64,000 bases of DNA from Prunus persica. Lineage: Eukaryota; Streptophyta; Magnoliopsida; Rosales; Rosaceae. The position numbers and the translations under genes are program-made. The notes below the pieces were generated by a model. That model was given only the letters and a program-made list of their open reading frames with translations, was not told the DNA's origin and searched no databases. This document shows positions 22,699-35,344 of this stretch, in pieces (within the stretch, counting starts at the first letter, position 1; every line of letters begins with the position of its first letter). The stretch spans positions 2,090,658-2,154,657 of the forward strand of contig NC_034015.1 of assembly GCF_000346465.2 (NCBI RefSeq), in the 5' to 3' direction.

Positions 22699-25600
22699 AT
22701 GGATAAGTCATGGATGCACTCAGATAGAAGATCGAAGGCATATGAGTTTGGGGTGGAAGCATTTTTGAACTTTGCTGTAGAAAATCTTCTAACTACAACA
22801 CATATCCGTTGTCCATGTGTTAAATGTGTTAATTTGAAGTTGTTTGGGGTTGGAATTATAAGGGATCACTTATACTTTAATGGAATTGACCAAAGCTATA
22901 AGAATTGGACATTTCACGGAGAACCTTGGGAAGCAACTACTAATGCTAGTAGAAATGTTGAAGAAGATGATGGCCATAGTAGGTACAGTTTTGTGTCTGA
23001 AGAAATTGATATGGATGATAATGATTTTGGTTCCGATCCGTATGAGTTTGCCAATGTGATTGGGGATGGAGATCAACCAGTGTACCCTGGTTGTAGAAAG
23101 TACACGAAGTTATCGGCATTAGTGAAGTTGTATAATTTGAAGGCAAAACAAGGGATGAGTGATGTCTGTTTTACAGAATTATTGATACTTCAAGGCGATT
23201 TGCTTCCAGAAGGAAATACAATACCAACCTCTATGTATGAGGCTAAAAAGACTTTGTGTGCATTGGGGCTGAGTTATAAGAAAATGCACGCATGCCCCAA
23301 TGATTGCATCTTGTATAGGAAGGAGTATGAGGATTCAACTAATTGTCCTACTTGTGGTATCTCAAGGTGGAAGGAAGGCAAAGATTCAATCTTGAAAGAG
23401 GGTGTGCCAGCGAAGGTGGTGTGGTATTTTCCTCCAATTCCAAGGTTTAAAAGGATGTTTCAATCACATGAGACAGCTAAGAGTTTGACTTGGCATGCTG
23501 CTAGAAAATCAATTGACGGTCAGATGTCTCATCCGGCGGATTCCCCGTCTTGGAAACTTCTTGATGATAAATGGCATGAGTTTGGTAATGAGCCGAGAAA
23601 CTTGAGATTGGCTCTTTCATCTGATGGATTCAATCCCCACAGTTCTCTAAGTAGCAGATATAGTTGTTGGCCGGTTATCTTAGTTACATATAATCTCCCT
23701 CCATGGCTGTGCATGAAACGAAAGTTCATGATGTTAACCTTATTGATTTCCGGTCCTAAACAACCCGGAAATGATATAGACGTCTACTTGGAGCCTTTGA
23801 TTGATGATTTAAAATCTTTGTGGGATGGGATTAGAGGAGTGTATGATGCACATAATGGAGAATACTTTACACTCAGAGCTGCATTAATGTGGACAATTAA
23901 TGATTTCCCCGCCTATGGAAACTTATCTGGTTGTGTTGTTAAAGGATATAAAGCTTGTCCAATATGCGGCGATGATACACCTAGTCACAGGTTGAAAAAT
24001 GGCCACAAAATTTGTTACATTGGGCATAGAAAATGGTTACCAATCAATCATCCATATAGGAGGCAACGTGCAGCTTTTAATGGAAAACCTGAATATGGCA
24101 TACCTCCCGAGCCATTAACCGGAGAAGAAGTGCTGCATATGGTTGAAAATGGTGACAGAGTTTGTTGGAAGAAGAAATCAATATTCTTTGATCTCGAGTA
24201 TTGGAAATACCTTCCTGTGAGGCATGCCCTAGATGTTATGCACATTGAGAAGAATGTTTGCGATAGTATCATTGGTACATTGCTGGAGATCCCTGAAAAA
24301 AATAAAGATGGGATTGCTGCTCGATTAGATTTATTGAACATGGGGGTCAAAACTGATTTGCAACCCGAGTATGGAGAAAGACGTACTTGTTTGCCTCCTG
24401 GGCCTTGGAATTTGTCAAGAGCAGAGAAGAGAGAGGTTTGCAATTCTTTCTATGGTATGAAGGTCCCTGAAGGTTATTCTTCAAATATTAAAAATCTTGT
24501 ATCTTTACAAGATTCAAGACTTCTTGGCCTCAAATCACATGATTGTCATACCTTAATGCAACAATTGCTCCCTGTGGCAATTCGTTCTGTTTTGGAGAAG
24601 CCTGCAAGGTATGCAATAACTCGTTTGTGCTTCTTCTTCAATGCTATATGTGCAAAGACTGTTGATGTTTCCAAGCTAGATAAGTTGGAAGAAGATGTAG
24701 TAGTTACTCTGTGTTTGCTTGAGAAGTATTTTCCCCCTTCATTCTTTGATATCATGGTTCATCTAGTAGTACATCTTGTCAGAGAAGTTCGTCTATGTGG
24801 GCCAGTATATTTTAGGTGGATGTATCCGTTTGAAAGATATATGAAAGTGCTGAAGGGGTATGTTCCGAATCGTACTCGTCCCGAAGGTTGCATTGCTGAG
24901 CGGTATATAGCTGAAGAAGCGGTAGAGTGTTGTACTCAGCATTTATCTGATGTTAGTACAGTTGGAGTGCCTTCAAGCCAAAAGATGGGACTTTCAAAGC
25001 CATTATCAGGTTGCACAGTGAGCGTAGTTGATCAGGACCTGTTGAATCAAGCACATCTATATGTCTTGGAGAATACGGAGGAAGTCCTACCTTATATCGA
25101 GTACGTATGAGCTTTATTCTTTAAGTTTCCATTTTAAATTATTTCTTATGTTTATCTTCTATATTTAGGACCGTAATGCTTGAATTTTTCGTGTCATGTA
25201 GGCAACATATGATTCACATCAAGACTGCTTATCCAAAATTTAGAAAGAGAACAAAGTGGCTGCAGGATAAGCACAATAGCACTTTCATTCAATGGCTACG
25301 CTTCAAGGTATATGTTGTTGAATAACATATTTCTCTTTTAATTTTCTTCTTATTTATATGTTAGATTGAATTAAGATATGATTAATTTGCAGGTTCAAAG
25401 TGAACTTGAGGAAGACAATCATGGCGTATCAGAAAATTTAAGGTGGCTAGCAGCTGGTCCAAACATGTCAGTGCCATTATATAGGAGCTATCTTATTAAA
25501 GGTATTAAATTCAATATCAAGGCACAAGATGATGTGCGGACAACTCAAAATAGTGGAGTTTATTTACTTGCACATACCATGCAAGTTGCTAGTGCCAAGG

Positions 25601-26037
25601 ATAAAAACCCAATTCTCTCAAATATGGGTTTCTATGGTGTCATTCAAGAAATTTGGGACCTTGACTACCAAAAGTTTACAATCCCAGTCTTTAGGTGTGA
25701 TTGGATAGATAGTTCTGGTCTTGTAGTCGACGAACTTGGATTTACCCTTGTAGATTTGAGTAAAATTGGACATAGGAATGACCAATTTGTTTTGGCTTCT
25801 CAAGTCAAACAAATATTTTTTGTTGACGACCCGATGCATCGTGGTTGGTCGGTAGTGTTATCAATGCCTAATAGAGAATATAATGATGTTATTGGTGATG
25901 AAGTCTTAGGTGATGTGATAATTGAGTGTGAGCCATTTACTAGAGGGATGCCAAATGTTGACACATTTGATGAACTGGTAGGTGAGTTAGGCGGTCAAAA
26001 TATTCGAGATGGGTGTGAAGATATATGGATTGAATGA
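22699..26037 (+). CDS. TNP2-like CACTA transposase, three exons, intact frame
   Basis: Exons 22699-25100, 25202-25307 and 25393-26037 join in phase (2402+106+645 nt) to 1050 codons plus stop with no break. Residues 1-75 are a transposase-associated zinc-finger-like domain (MDKSWMH start, CPCVKC). The Transposase_21 (TNP2) core follows, with SSDGFNPHSSLSSRYSCWPV, HNGEYFTLRAALMWTINDFP and KACPICGDD. A DUF4218-like part contains CFFFNAICAKTV and FERYMKVLKGYVPN. Exon 3 is a DUF4216-like domain with PVFRCDWIDSSGLVVDELGF. The start is the first ATG after a leader intron. TNP2/TNPD proteins bind the 13-bp terminal repeats and cut the element out. It is the one apparently functional gene of CACTA-3. 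Catalysis could not be tested residue by residue. Confidence 0.92.
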
Positions 26038-27605
26038 TGCTTATGTAATTGGCAGTGTATGACATTAATTTTGTAATATATTGTAATGCGATTTCTTCAC
26101 TTTCTACGTTCAAATAAAACACGACGTTATTGTGAATCAGTTATTCAGCATATTTACCGACGTCTTAAAGCAACGTAACAATGAAGAACCACGACGCTAT
26201 TGTGAACCAATTATTCAGGATATCACGTCAGTGAAGGATTAAGAACCGCCATGTAATTCAGAATAACACGACTCCAATCCCATAATACCGACGTCTAAAA
26301 AACGAGATATATAATCTGAACGTTAAAAAATACGACGTCATCATACATTTTCCACGTCGCAAGTTCTTTTATAAACGAAGAGGAACGAAATGAATTCCGA
26401 CGGAAGTTCATTATAACCGCCGTCTAATAACAATTAAACGACGTTATTTGTAATACGGCTCTCATCATAATCTACGCCGTCTATATGTTCTGTAATACGG
26501 CTCTCATTTATTTGGAACCGACGTTGTTTAGAAGTTCAACGTCGTCTATATTATTAAGTGCGTCGTGAGTAATGAATACATATAAATACAACGTCGACTA
26601 TATAAATGTATACGTCGTAAATAATGACACTGACAACTATTTCCACGTCATCTTTTTTAGAAAAATCGAAGTGGAAAATTTATTTCACGACGGTTTTTTG
26701 TAAATAAGAGACGTAGTAGATTTCAACAACGTCGTCTTCTCATGTATTTAAAGACGTCATATTTTTTCTTGTCGGGTAAATTATATTTAACGGCGTAGTA
26801 TTTTAGTTGTCGTCGTTGTATGTATATCTTGCGGCCTTGTTCTTTTAATATGTGTCATATTTTTCCTTTTTAACGACGGTGATTTTTTTGAGTTGGTCGT
26901 CTATTCTCATCCTCGACTATTTTCTAGAACTTTAGCAGACTAAACACGTCTGTTTTTATTTTTTTCCGACGTTGTTTTATTTAACAACGTCTAATATTTA
27001 TCGTCGTTGTTTGTTTCTGAAAATAGGACGTATAAATTTTGTAATACGACTCTCATATATTTGTAACCGACGTTGTTTCGTTGTTCAACGTCTACTCTAT
27101 AAATACATACGTCGTAAATAATGACACTGACAACTATTTCCACGTCATCTTTTATAGAAAAATCGAAGTGGAAAATTTATTTTACGACGGCTCTTTTTAT
27201 ATAGGCGACGTAGTAGGTATCAATAACGTCGTCTTCTAATGTATTTAAAGACGTCATATTTTTTATTGTCGTGAAAATGATATTTAACGGCGTCTTATTT
27301 TAATTTTCGTCGTTGTATGTCTATATTGCGGCCTTGTTCTGTTAATATGTGTCATATTTTTCCTTTTTAACGACGGTTTTTTTAGAGAGTTGGTCGTCTA
27401 TTCTCATCCTCGACTGCTTTTTTAGATCTTTTTGCAGTACAAAGACGTCGTTTTGTATTTGTTGATGACGTTGTATATTGTAACAACGACGGTGATTTAG
27501 CGTCGTGGTTTATGAGGGAAAAGATGACGGTGGATTCCACGACCATTGAAAAACCGAATACACGACGGTGATTTACCGTCGTCTTTTTGCTTTTTTGTAG
27601 TAGTG
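26038..27605 (+). repeat. CACTA-3 3' subterminal repeat array with internal duplication
   Basis: Dense ACGTCG/CGACGG motifs occupy 1.5 kb up to the 3' terminus. A block of about 0.4 kb (26490-26925) is repeated at 27040-27420. The repeats are shifted by about 497 bp in most of the block, and the first copy has about 50 extra bases near 26540-26590. The two copies look roughly 90% alike. The only frame here (27382-27621, minus) runs through the repeats and is not a gene. Confidence 0.8.
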
Positions 27606-27730
27606 ATAAAAATAAACCCACAATCCTACAAAGATAAGAATTTGATTTTCTTTACTTTTATTTTTATTTTTAAGAAAGGTACTTAAGTTTTTTGGAAAGT
27701 GATATAAATCTTAATTTGTCATAAGCATAT

Positions 27731-30230
27731 TTTTTTTAAATAAATCAAAGGATTAGGCGAGATTAGCTCCTCAGTATCGGTCATCTGATGCACAAACATC
27801 CACCACTCAAGGAGGAGACTGACACTCAGGAAGGCCCCTGCTCGTCCACTTGATCACAATTTATTAATACGAAACAAAAAAGATATACAAGAACAGTAGG
27901 GGGACCAAACCAAACCATGTAGAAGAGAAACACAATAACAGAAATGCACAACAACATGCTGACCTAAGAGACCAAAACACTGAAAGAGTAAACAAAAGAA
28001 AGTAGGAGAACTGCAAATTAGGCACGCCTAGCTAGTCCCGCTGACAAAAAGGCAAAACAAAAGAAGGTGCAATATCCCACCAAATTAAACCAGAGCCCAA
28101 AGCACCATGATTTGCCAAAGCATCAGCAGCATGATTAACCTCACAAAAGATATGAGAAATCTTACATGACATGTGTTGGAGACAATGCAAGCAATTTTGC
28201 CAATCAACTTGTAGACGCCAATGTTAGATATATGCCCTAGAAGCCAATATAAAAATGTATAATTCTAATGAAATAATATATAATAATCAAAGGGGCAAGA
28301 ACGTTGCTTTAGATACACAATGTACACAAAGTAACAAGTCCATAGATTAAGATATAAATGGAAAGTGGTCTAAAGAAGTTAGATGTACGAGACCTTCCCA
28401 TACATATGAATATCATATCCTAAAAATGTTTCTGGTCATAGGATCACCAATTGGACCATAGTGACCACAAAGACTGGTACACATTATGTCTGCTCAATTG
28501 GGAGGATGACTAGTCTCAAGTCATTCGTGTAGAGACATTGAGACAGATGTGTAGATGCTCTATAGAAGATGGAGTCCACCGAACCCAATCAACTCTAGAA
28601 TTTTGTATGGAAGTCTTACTCACAACTGTCAAACAAAGAATTATAAGTTGTGATAATGAAAATTAATCCTTAGACCTGAGAGATCACAGTTGTCTTATGT
28701 ATATGTTGTTTCTCTTTAAGAGCACTACACAGTCGTATCAAAATAATGTGACTTAAAGGTGTTCCTCAAGATTCTCAGCATGTACGCAGAGATAGGTGAA
28801 TGTACAACTACGAATCTCTGCTCTTAGTAGGAAGAGAGAATACTCTAAAGATATGATTTGTGAATCTCTGGCCAAAGTATCGGATGGAAATTGAAACAAG
28901 AACGTTTGCAATTTCATCCAATTGAATCATATAATATAGAGATGTCATATTAGGGATTTTGACACAAGTTTACCATGTCCCGAGAATATGACATAAAGTA
29001 TTGAATTAGAGAATGATCGAATTGCATTGTAATCACAAATTGACTAGGTTCTCTAAATGAATTCTTTTTAGCTTGGGTAGCCATGACATACTGCTAAGTG
29101 TCACTCATGGCTTGTAGAAGCCTTGTAAGGACTAATTATAATTAGCCTTCGCTAATAGGGAGAATTGTATGGAGGGATACAATTCACACTTGATTCCGAG
29201 TGAATCATTCATACCCACTGCCTAGCTAATTAGAACCTATAAAATCGCACACTGAAAAGGAATCGATTGGGAAATTAAGAAGAGAATGAATGATTTTGTG
29301 ACTTGGTCAAAGTCAATGTGAAAGTCAAAGGTTGAAGTCAAAATTCAAAAGTTAAAGGTCAAACGATTGACCCAACACTTGACACGGTCAACTAAGGATG
29401 ACCGGGACCAACACTCGTTAGACAAGTGAGTGATTAAATTAGTTAAGTCACTAGAGTAATTAAATTGCTTAGATTAATTTAATTATTCAATTAAAATTAT
29501 GAAACTTTAACTAAAGGTCTCATATGACTTGGAAATTCAAAAGGGATTTGACCATATGGACTTAGGCACATATGTGACATATTATAGGATTAATGTATTG
29601 GACCAAGATAGATTAAAAGATGACACACCAGAAGGAAGGGTGGGGGGTTGGGGTGGGTGCGGCTACAATAGGGAATGAGGGTATTTTTTGTCACTCTTGT
29701 GACATTTTTTATCTAATAAGTGTGTAGCTATGGTATCCTATCATCCTAACCCCTACAAATGGTCACATCAAGTGAGGGTGCTAGCACCTGTTTTCACTTG
29801 TTGTTTACTCATTCTCTCATCCCATTCAATCCTTGGTGAAGAGCTTTAGGGAGTTGCATATCTTTGTACCTATTTGGAGAGCTACAAGGTGGAGAATCAG
29901 CATTAAAGGGAGAGACAACAACAAAGAGACCACTCACTCTACTTGAACACCATTCTTGGTTTTAAGATTCGCTCCAAGAGTATGAACATCTTATCTTTAT
30001 CTCAAATAGGACTTAAAGAGTCGTCGGTGCACACTTTCATAGACTTATACAGATTGGGACTAAATGAGACTTGCATGAATCCCTAGTTTATTTAATGCTT
30101 TCGCTCTTACTTTGATTTCATATTAGATATGACATGCTAGGTGATTTATACTCTCAAAGTTTGGTTGTAGAGTTTTTAGAAATCTCTACACAACATCATT
30201 CCCACAATATTCCCTTATCCCAAGGGACCA
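27731..30230 (-). mobile_element. 5'-truncated LINE (L1-like) tail, split by an LTR-like block
   Basis: The minus strand at about 28222-28030 encodes the end of a LINE RNase H domain (HIFCEVNHAADALANHG, then WWDIAPSFVLPFC and a stop), followed by a 3' UTR and an A-run near 27731-27738. The direct repeat AATTTGTCATAAGCATAT (27713-27730) recurs with one mismatch at 30231-30248. It therefore flanks the LINE plus everything nested in it. Only about 23 bp of LINE (30208-30230) remain on the 5' side of the LTR-like block. It is a dead copy. Confidence 0.75.
28223..30207 (+). mobile_element. Probable solo LTR or LTR-like block nested in the LINE
   Basis: The LINE homology stops at 28222 and a 2-kb noncoding block begins with TGTTAGATATATGCCC. 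It ends near CATTCCCACA (30207), so the ends fit TG...CA. It contains no polyprotein. The sequence recalls long LTRs of plant Copia elements, but I find no clean 5-bp duplication at the joints (GCCAA against ATATT), so the exact borders and the solo-LTR reading are tentative. Confidence 0.45.
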
Positions 30231-30248
30231 AATTTGTCATAAGTATAT

Positions 30249-30835
30249 GAAAATTGTTATATTTTGTTTTTCCTAAAGTGAAAGCTACATAAATTTTTTG
30301 GGAAATCAAAAGACATAAAGAGAATTCTACATTACCATGAAATGAAAATTAATTATTCATTTTTTTATTTTTATTGAGGGACAAACAAAGCAATTATTTA
30401 TACACGATAAATTTGTAGTTAATAAAGTTTTATTGTTTTTTGTTACAAGTTAACAAAAAGAAATTCAGTTTGGTTAATTGGAAAAAGCTACCCACAATAG
30501 TTGTGAAATAATGAAATGAATCATGAACACCAACCTTAGTCCCGTACTTGCAAGTTTTGTGAAATAAAGAATTAATTGAAATAATTGACGAAATTGAATG
30601 AATTGTAATGAATTGCATTTTACAATACAATTGCATTACACGCTGGAACCAATTGCATTTTACAATACAATTGCATTAAACCCATACCTTCGACCTGTTA
30701 CCTTTTTGAGAAAGAGAATTCATTAATAGAATCAAAGACGTACAAAAAGCAACATGATACAGTGACCTTGTTAAAACCTTTCTAGGACAACCTCATGGGA
30801 CAAACCCCGAAGAGGAAAGAGTACAACACATAGGG
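30249..30835. repeat. AT-rich sequence with a short direct repeat and an interspersed-repeat fragment
   Basis: A unit of about 28 bp built on AATTGCATTTTACAATACAA occurs at 30611-30638 and 30650-30677. The part from 30700 to 30835 has the look of an old interspersed repeat (LINE 3' UTR-like: a frame-free A/G-rich segment with AACCTTTCTAGGACAACC). No gene is seen. Confidence 0.4.
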
Positions 30836-30955
30836 GCAGAGCCACATATAGGCCTGCCATGGCCAGGGCCCCCCCAAACTCCATGAAAACCCAATTCTTT
30901 CTTATTAATCAACTACAATATTAGTTAAAATATAGCTCCATATAATCTTGCAGTT
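30836..30955. mobile_element. Possible terminal fragment of a hAT-like element
   Basis: GGGGCAGAGCCACATA followed by a GGCCTGCC...GGCCAGGGCCCCCCC stretch resembles the ends of plant hAT (TTF-finger) elements. No partner end or 8-bp duplication was found. This rests on resemblance only. Confidence 0.3.
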
Positions 30956-33900
30956 GGTTATCGGCAAGGAGAAAGGGGACCAGAGTGCAACTAGGGTTTC
31001 CCATTGGGCTAGACCTTATTTTACCCTGTTTGGGTCAAGAATTTGCACGGCCAGCGGAGCGCTGGAGGCCCAGAAAGACAGAGCAATCCCAAGATCCAAG
31101 CAGTTTGGACTTTTCGTTCAAATGGAATCGAGAGCCCAAAGTCAATAAAGCACCAGTCCAAAATCAAAAAGCCCATGTCAATTTTTGGGCAGCCATCAGA
31201 GTCTTTTTTAGATGGGCCAATTCTCAAACACACCCAGCCCTTTTCTTTTTCAAGAAAGGGCCATGAGACAAAACATATGGGTTTTTATCCACTAAAAGAG
31301 GCTAGCCCAACATTCTTACAAAAAGCCAGCATATCTTTTTTGGAAAATCTATTCCTAAAGAAACCCACGTGACTACTTGACTTTGAAAAGTCAACAATTT
31401 CAACTATCACAAGAGAGGTGATAGGAAATAAATGAAGGCATGTCTTACAGGAAGACTTCTCTGGTCTTTACAGTCAAGGGAGAATATCAAAACCCTTTTC
31501 TATATATGAAGAAAATTTTGCACCAGAGCAGGTATCATTTCCAAGGGATAAGCAGACTACATTTTCTAAAGAGATAAGTAGGGAGCAGGAAGTTGTTCAT
31601 CTTAAAAAGCAAACTGACCATCATGGCAGATTGTGTTCTTTCTCTTTACAAGAAACAAACAGGGAACAAAAAAGAGTTGGTTTTTCTTTCAGAAAAAGCA
31701 AGGAAAAGACCTCCATGAAAGCTGATTCTTGATAGCTTTTCTTGGCCAAAATAGTAGCTTCTCCTCTTAGGACATTGAAAAAAAAAAAAAAGAGATCTTT
31801 TAAAAGATTTGCCGCCCATTATTAAAATATTAGAAAAATCTCACTCCAGCATTTTCTATAAATATGAGAGGAGGTGAACAGATCAAAAGGACAGCCAAAA
31901 AATCAATTAAAAAATTAAAACTCAAAATGATCACTTGATCTCAAAAACCTTCAAAACAATGAAGCAACCAATAGCTCATTGAGCCACAAGAAACAAGTCA
32001 GCTACAATCCAGAATCTCTAACTTCAGTTCAATTTCAGAGAACTAGTCATTCAAAGCGAGATTTCTCTTGTTACAAATTTGGTTCAGCATAAGTCAAATC
32101 AAGCAGAGTTCGGGTTTTACAAATATGAAAACCTCAACAAATTTATGGAGAGCCCTGATCAAGCAGCACAGGTATTACAGTGCAGTTCCAGCTCAGTAAT
32201 CATCAAATCCAGCCACTTTGCCCCTTCCAGACTGAAGAGGTTCCAATTATGCCCGTTCAAAAAGCCTTCCAGGACTTGAAATAGATTAAAGCTCTGCCAA
32301 ACTTGAACATTGGTATCGATTTACAGCTGAAACTTGACAATTAAAGGTGTTGATAGTCCAGTTCAACATAGACATATCCAATCCAGCCCGGATCAGAAGC
32401 ATTTATCTAGGCAGAAATTGAAGTCCAGCCCTCTTTTTGTCTTTTTAGAGTTGGTCTTCCCTTTTGAGTTTTGTAAAAGGCAGTTCTGCCTAAAACAGTC
32501 TACTTTCTTATCATTTATTCTGGCCAGAACTACTAGTTTTTGCACTTTGAAAAATTGTGAAGTCCTCACCAATCTGAGGCAAGAAAAATAAGAAATCCAT
32601 GCCAGAGACTCCTCCTAGTAACCATCCCCGAAATCCGGGAAGGTGTTCTTGAAGACATGGCGGGCCCCAAGCTACACCCTTCTCCGCTACCAAATCAAGC
32701 ACGAAATGTCAATATATGAATTGTTTCATTATTCGTTATTTCCGGGTCTTTTCATTGCATTCACTTAGAAACGCGAGGAGTCTTCGGCAAAGCAACTCAA
32801 GACGGAGGTACACAGCTCGGAGCGGATGGTTGGTGTATCCCTTTTTTTCTTTTTTAGCAATTTCACTTTCAGAGGACTAAACGACAAAGCCTGGTCCCTC
32901 AAAAATCTCTCTTTTAAGGTTTATAGCATTCTATCTAATATCGACCGGATGCTTTTGATCACCCATTAATGGAAAACCTTTTTGGGGGGCTTCCACCTTA
33001 CACACGGAAGATTGGATTGCCTGAATCACGAGTAAAGAAAAGGTGCTAAGACACTTATAATTTATTCTATTTTTAGGTCGATTTGAAGAAGAAATTGAAC
33101 TTACTTGGGAGATATTTCTCACCCAAATTCACAATCACTTGTTTAGAGATCAATAACTTGGGACGCAAGTTATCTATTTTTAAGAAGTCTGCTAGGATTT
33201 TCATTGCTAGCAGTGGCACGCTCGCACACCAAAGAAAGTTGACTTGTTGACCATTCAATGGTTTTCGAGACAATGAGGAACTTTACCCTACCATCACAGG
33301 AACAAATCTAAAATAGGTGAACATACCCAATCCTCTAAGCCTTTATAAACACTAATTCTTTGAGAAAATTCCTTTGACTTGTGTAGGGGGTTTTTCTTCC
33401 GACAGCTACAAATGGGCTGGACTGCCGTAAGGAGCGAATTTATGGAATTATCCCCTGTGTCTGAGTTCAAAGATCAAGCCCCAAAAATGCTTCGAAAGGA
33501 CAGTGAAGCCTTAGGAAACACCTTGGTTCCAATAAAAATAACAATAGCTTACAGATAGATTTTTTAGCTTGGCACGAGAGGCTTGTGGCATGGAAGCAAA
33601 ATTGTCATGAGTTTAGCACTAAAGAGAAAGCTATGCGTTCCTTGGGGTGAAAAGGATGAATAGAGCACGAATTTGTTGGGTTTTGCAGGTGAGAGAGGAA
33701 GCTTGCTCTCTAGATGTGGTTGTTTTAACTAGTGATGAAGTAATGGGTGTGCTAGGTAGTTTCCGGCAGCTTGACGAAAAATCTGTCAAGCTCTGGAACT
33801 TTTTAACAGAAGAAAAAAGGGGTGGAGATGGAGGAATAGCTTACGAAATTGCAGAGGTTTCAGATATGAGAGATGAAGCTTGCTCTTTGAATGTGTGTTG

Positions 33901-34960
33901 TGTGTTGGGTAGGAGGTGACCCTTTTTATAGCTGCTAGAAGCTACTCTTTTCCAAGAAACCCTAATGATTTCTATCCAATTTGGCCAAGCTTTTTCCTTC
34001 CTTTCTCCTCCCTTCCTTTAACTTATCCTATTTGGTGAAATTCTCTATGCCCAATTACACAAAAACAGGGATTTTGGGAGCTCAATGCTCTTCCCGCAGT
34101 TGACTCAGTGGGGGACTTCCATTTTCAGCCATCTCCTTTCCTTCCTTCCTTCCCTCTTCTATGACTAGATATAGTGGGGGGGAAAAAAATTGGTATGCAC
34201 GCTGGTTTGAAGAGTGTTTTGCTCAAGTATCCCTTGGTTTTTCTGATGGCTTACGCTGGGATTCGTTCCTCCCATATGCTGGAGCCTCCCAGCAGCTTAC
34301 ACACATGGATATTTTGGCTTTCATCGTGGCTTTTGTTTTCAGCTAGGTGCTGGAGATTTGTAGATATTTTCTTGGGTTACTTAGGCCTTCTAGGACAATA
34401 AGTTGGTTTATCAAGTAAATAAGCTAACTTCATCAATTGTTGGGTTATTTTGGTTGAAATGATGGGCTACTTTCTCTTATATGCTCACCCATATGTTTGG
34501 GCCTAAGAAATGTGCTTGAGTTCCGGGGCTCCCAAGCAACCCGGGACTTCCATTTCTCAGCCCATCAATGGGCCTCATGACAATTCATTACCATCCATAC
34601 CACAACTCACTCAAGCAAGCCATGTGCATTTGAGTGGCTTGGGCCCACTTAGGCTTGTAGCATGGTTGGGGCGAGAAATAATGATTTCCCACTTGGCGTG
34701 GCATGCTTTTTATCATGATGCTTGACGGGGTAATTAGCATGGGCTCGTAGAGCTAGTGTATTTTATGATCTTTATCTCAATCCTTAGCATGACGGATTAT
34801 TTATTTGACATAGCTCGTGGACTGTGACTCGTGCATGGTAAACTCTCGTGTGCTCTAAATTGGGTCTTTTCTTAATAAGATAACACATTAGACCGAGAAT
34901 TTATTCAGACCCAACCATGAATTTTTTGGGCCTCAACAACCTATTACCTAGAAAAACCAA
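30956..34960. other. 4-kb noncoding block, perhaps a decayed large retrotransposon derivative
   Basis: No frame longer than about 110 codons and no recognisable protein motif occurs in 4 kb. A TATAAATATGAGAGG box sits at 31858-31872, as in an LTR promoter. The right end reads TGTTGAGGCCC on the minus strand at about 34939, as an LTR start might. A partial repeat at 33690-33720 and 33865-33895 (GAAGCTTGCTCT) gives a short frame with repeated EEACSLDV-like words. I could not find a second LTR, so this stays unassigned. Confidence 0.3.
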
Positions 34961-35344
34961 TTCACGCATATTTTTTTAATCATTTAAAAGTTGGTGCACC
35001 GATTGACCAGGTGCACCATAGACGTTGCCATTGTCAAAGTTCTATTATGCTCTTCTCATTAATACTATAGCGATATTTTATACAATGATTCGTTAGGGCA
35101 GCCCTGTAAGCTGCCACTTACAAAAAGGGAAATAACTTAATCCATAAGGAATAGAATGGCTAAAGTAAAGGGTAGTGACGAGGAGAGTAGTGATACTTGC
35201 ATGAGGATACAGGGGTTCCATCATACATCCACTGCTTATTGGCGTGTTGAAGTTACGGAGTAATTAGGTGGCGCTCTCTATGTCATTTCTCCAAAAAAGA
35301 CTAGAGGGGGTTGGTTTTTCTTTTACCAGCATTATTTAAGTTTT
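34961..35344. other. Intergenic stretch, nothing recognised
   Basis: AT-rich spacer with one short inverted GGTGCACC pair near 34994-35020. There is no coding or RNA signal. Confidence 0.4.

Larger units (their letters stand above)
14223..27605 (+). mobile_element. CACTA-3: complete 13.4-kb CACTA (En/Spm) transposon
   Basis: The left end is CACTACTACAAAAAGTG at 14223. The right end is the inverse, TTTTTTGTAGTAGTG, at 27605. Both flanks carry ATA (14220-14222 and 27606-27608), the expected 3-bp target duplication. In order it holds a 5' subterminal array, a captured RPN6 fragment, a leader exon, a Ptta/Ulp1-type gene (17057-20726), an intergenic promoter region, a TNP2-like transposase gene (22699-26037) and a 3' subterminal array with an internal duplication. 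It belongs to the family of CACTA-1, lies head to head with it, and is 11.4 kb away. The transposase frame is open, but the first gene is broken, so autonomy is doubtful. Confidence 0.95.

Noticed and set aside
23529..24755. Minus-strand frames inside the transposase exon
   Set aside because: They are shadows of the TNP2-like coding sequence.
33647..33919. 90-codon frame with repeated EACSLDV-like words
   Set aside because: It is a short internal duplication in noncoding sequence; no start context or family.
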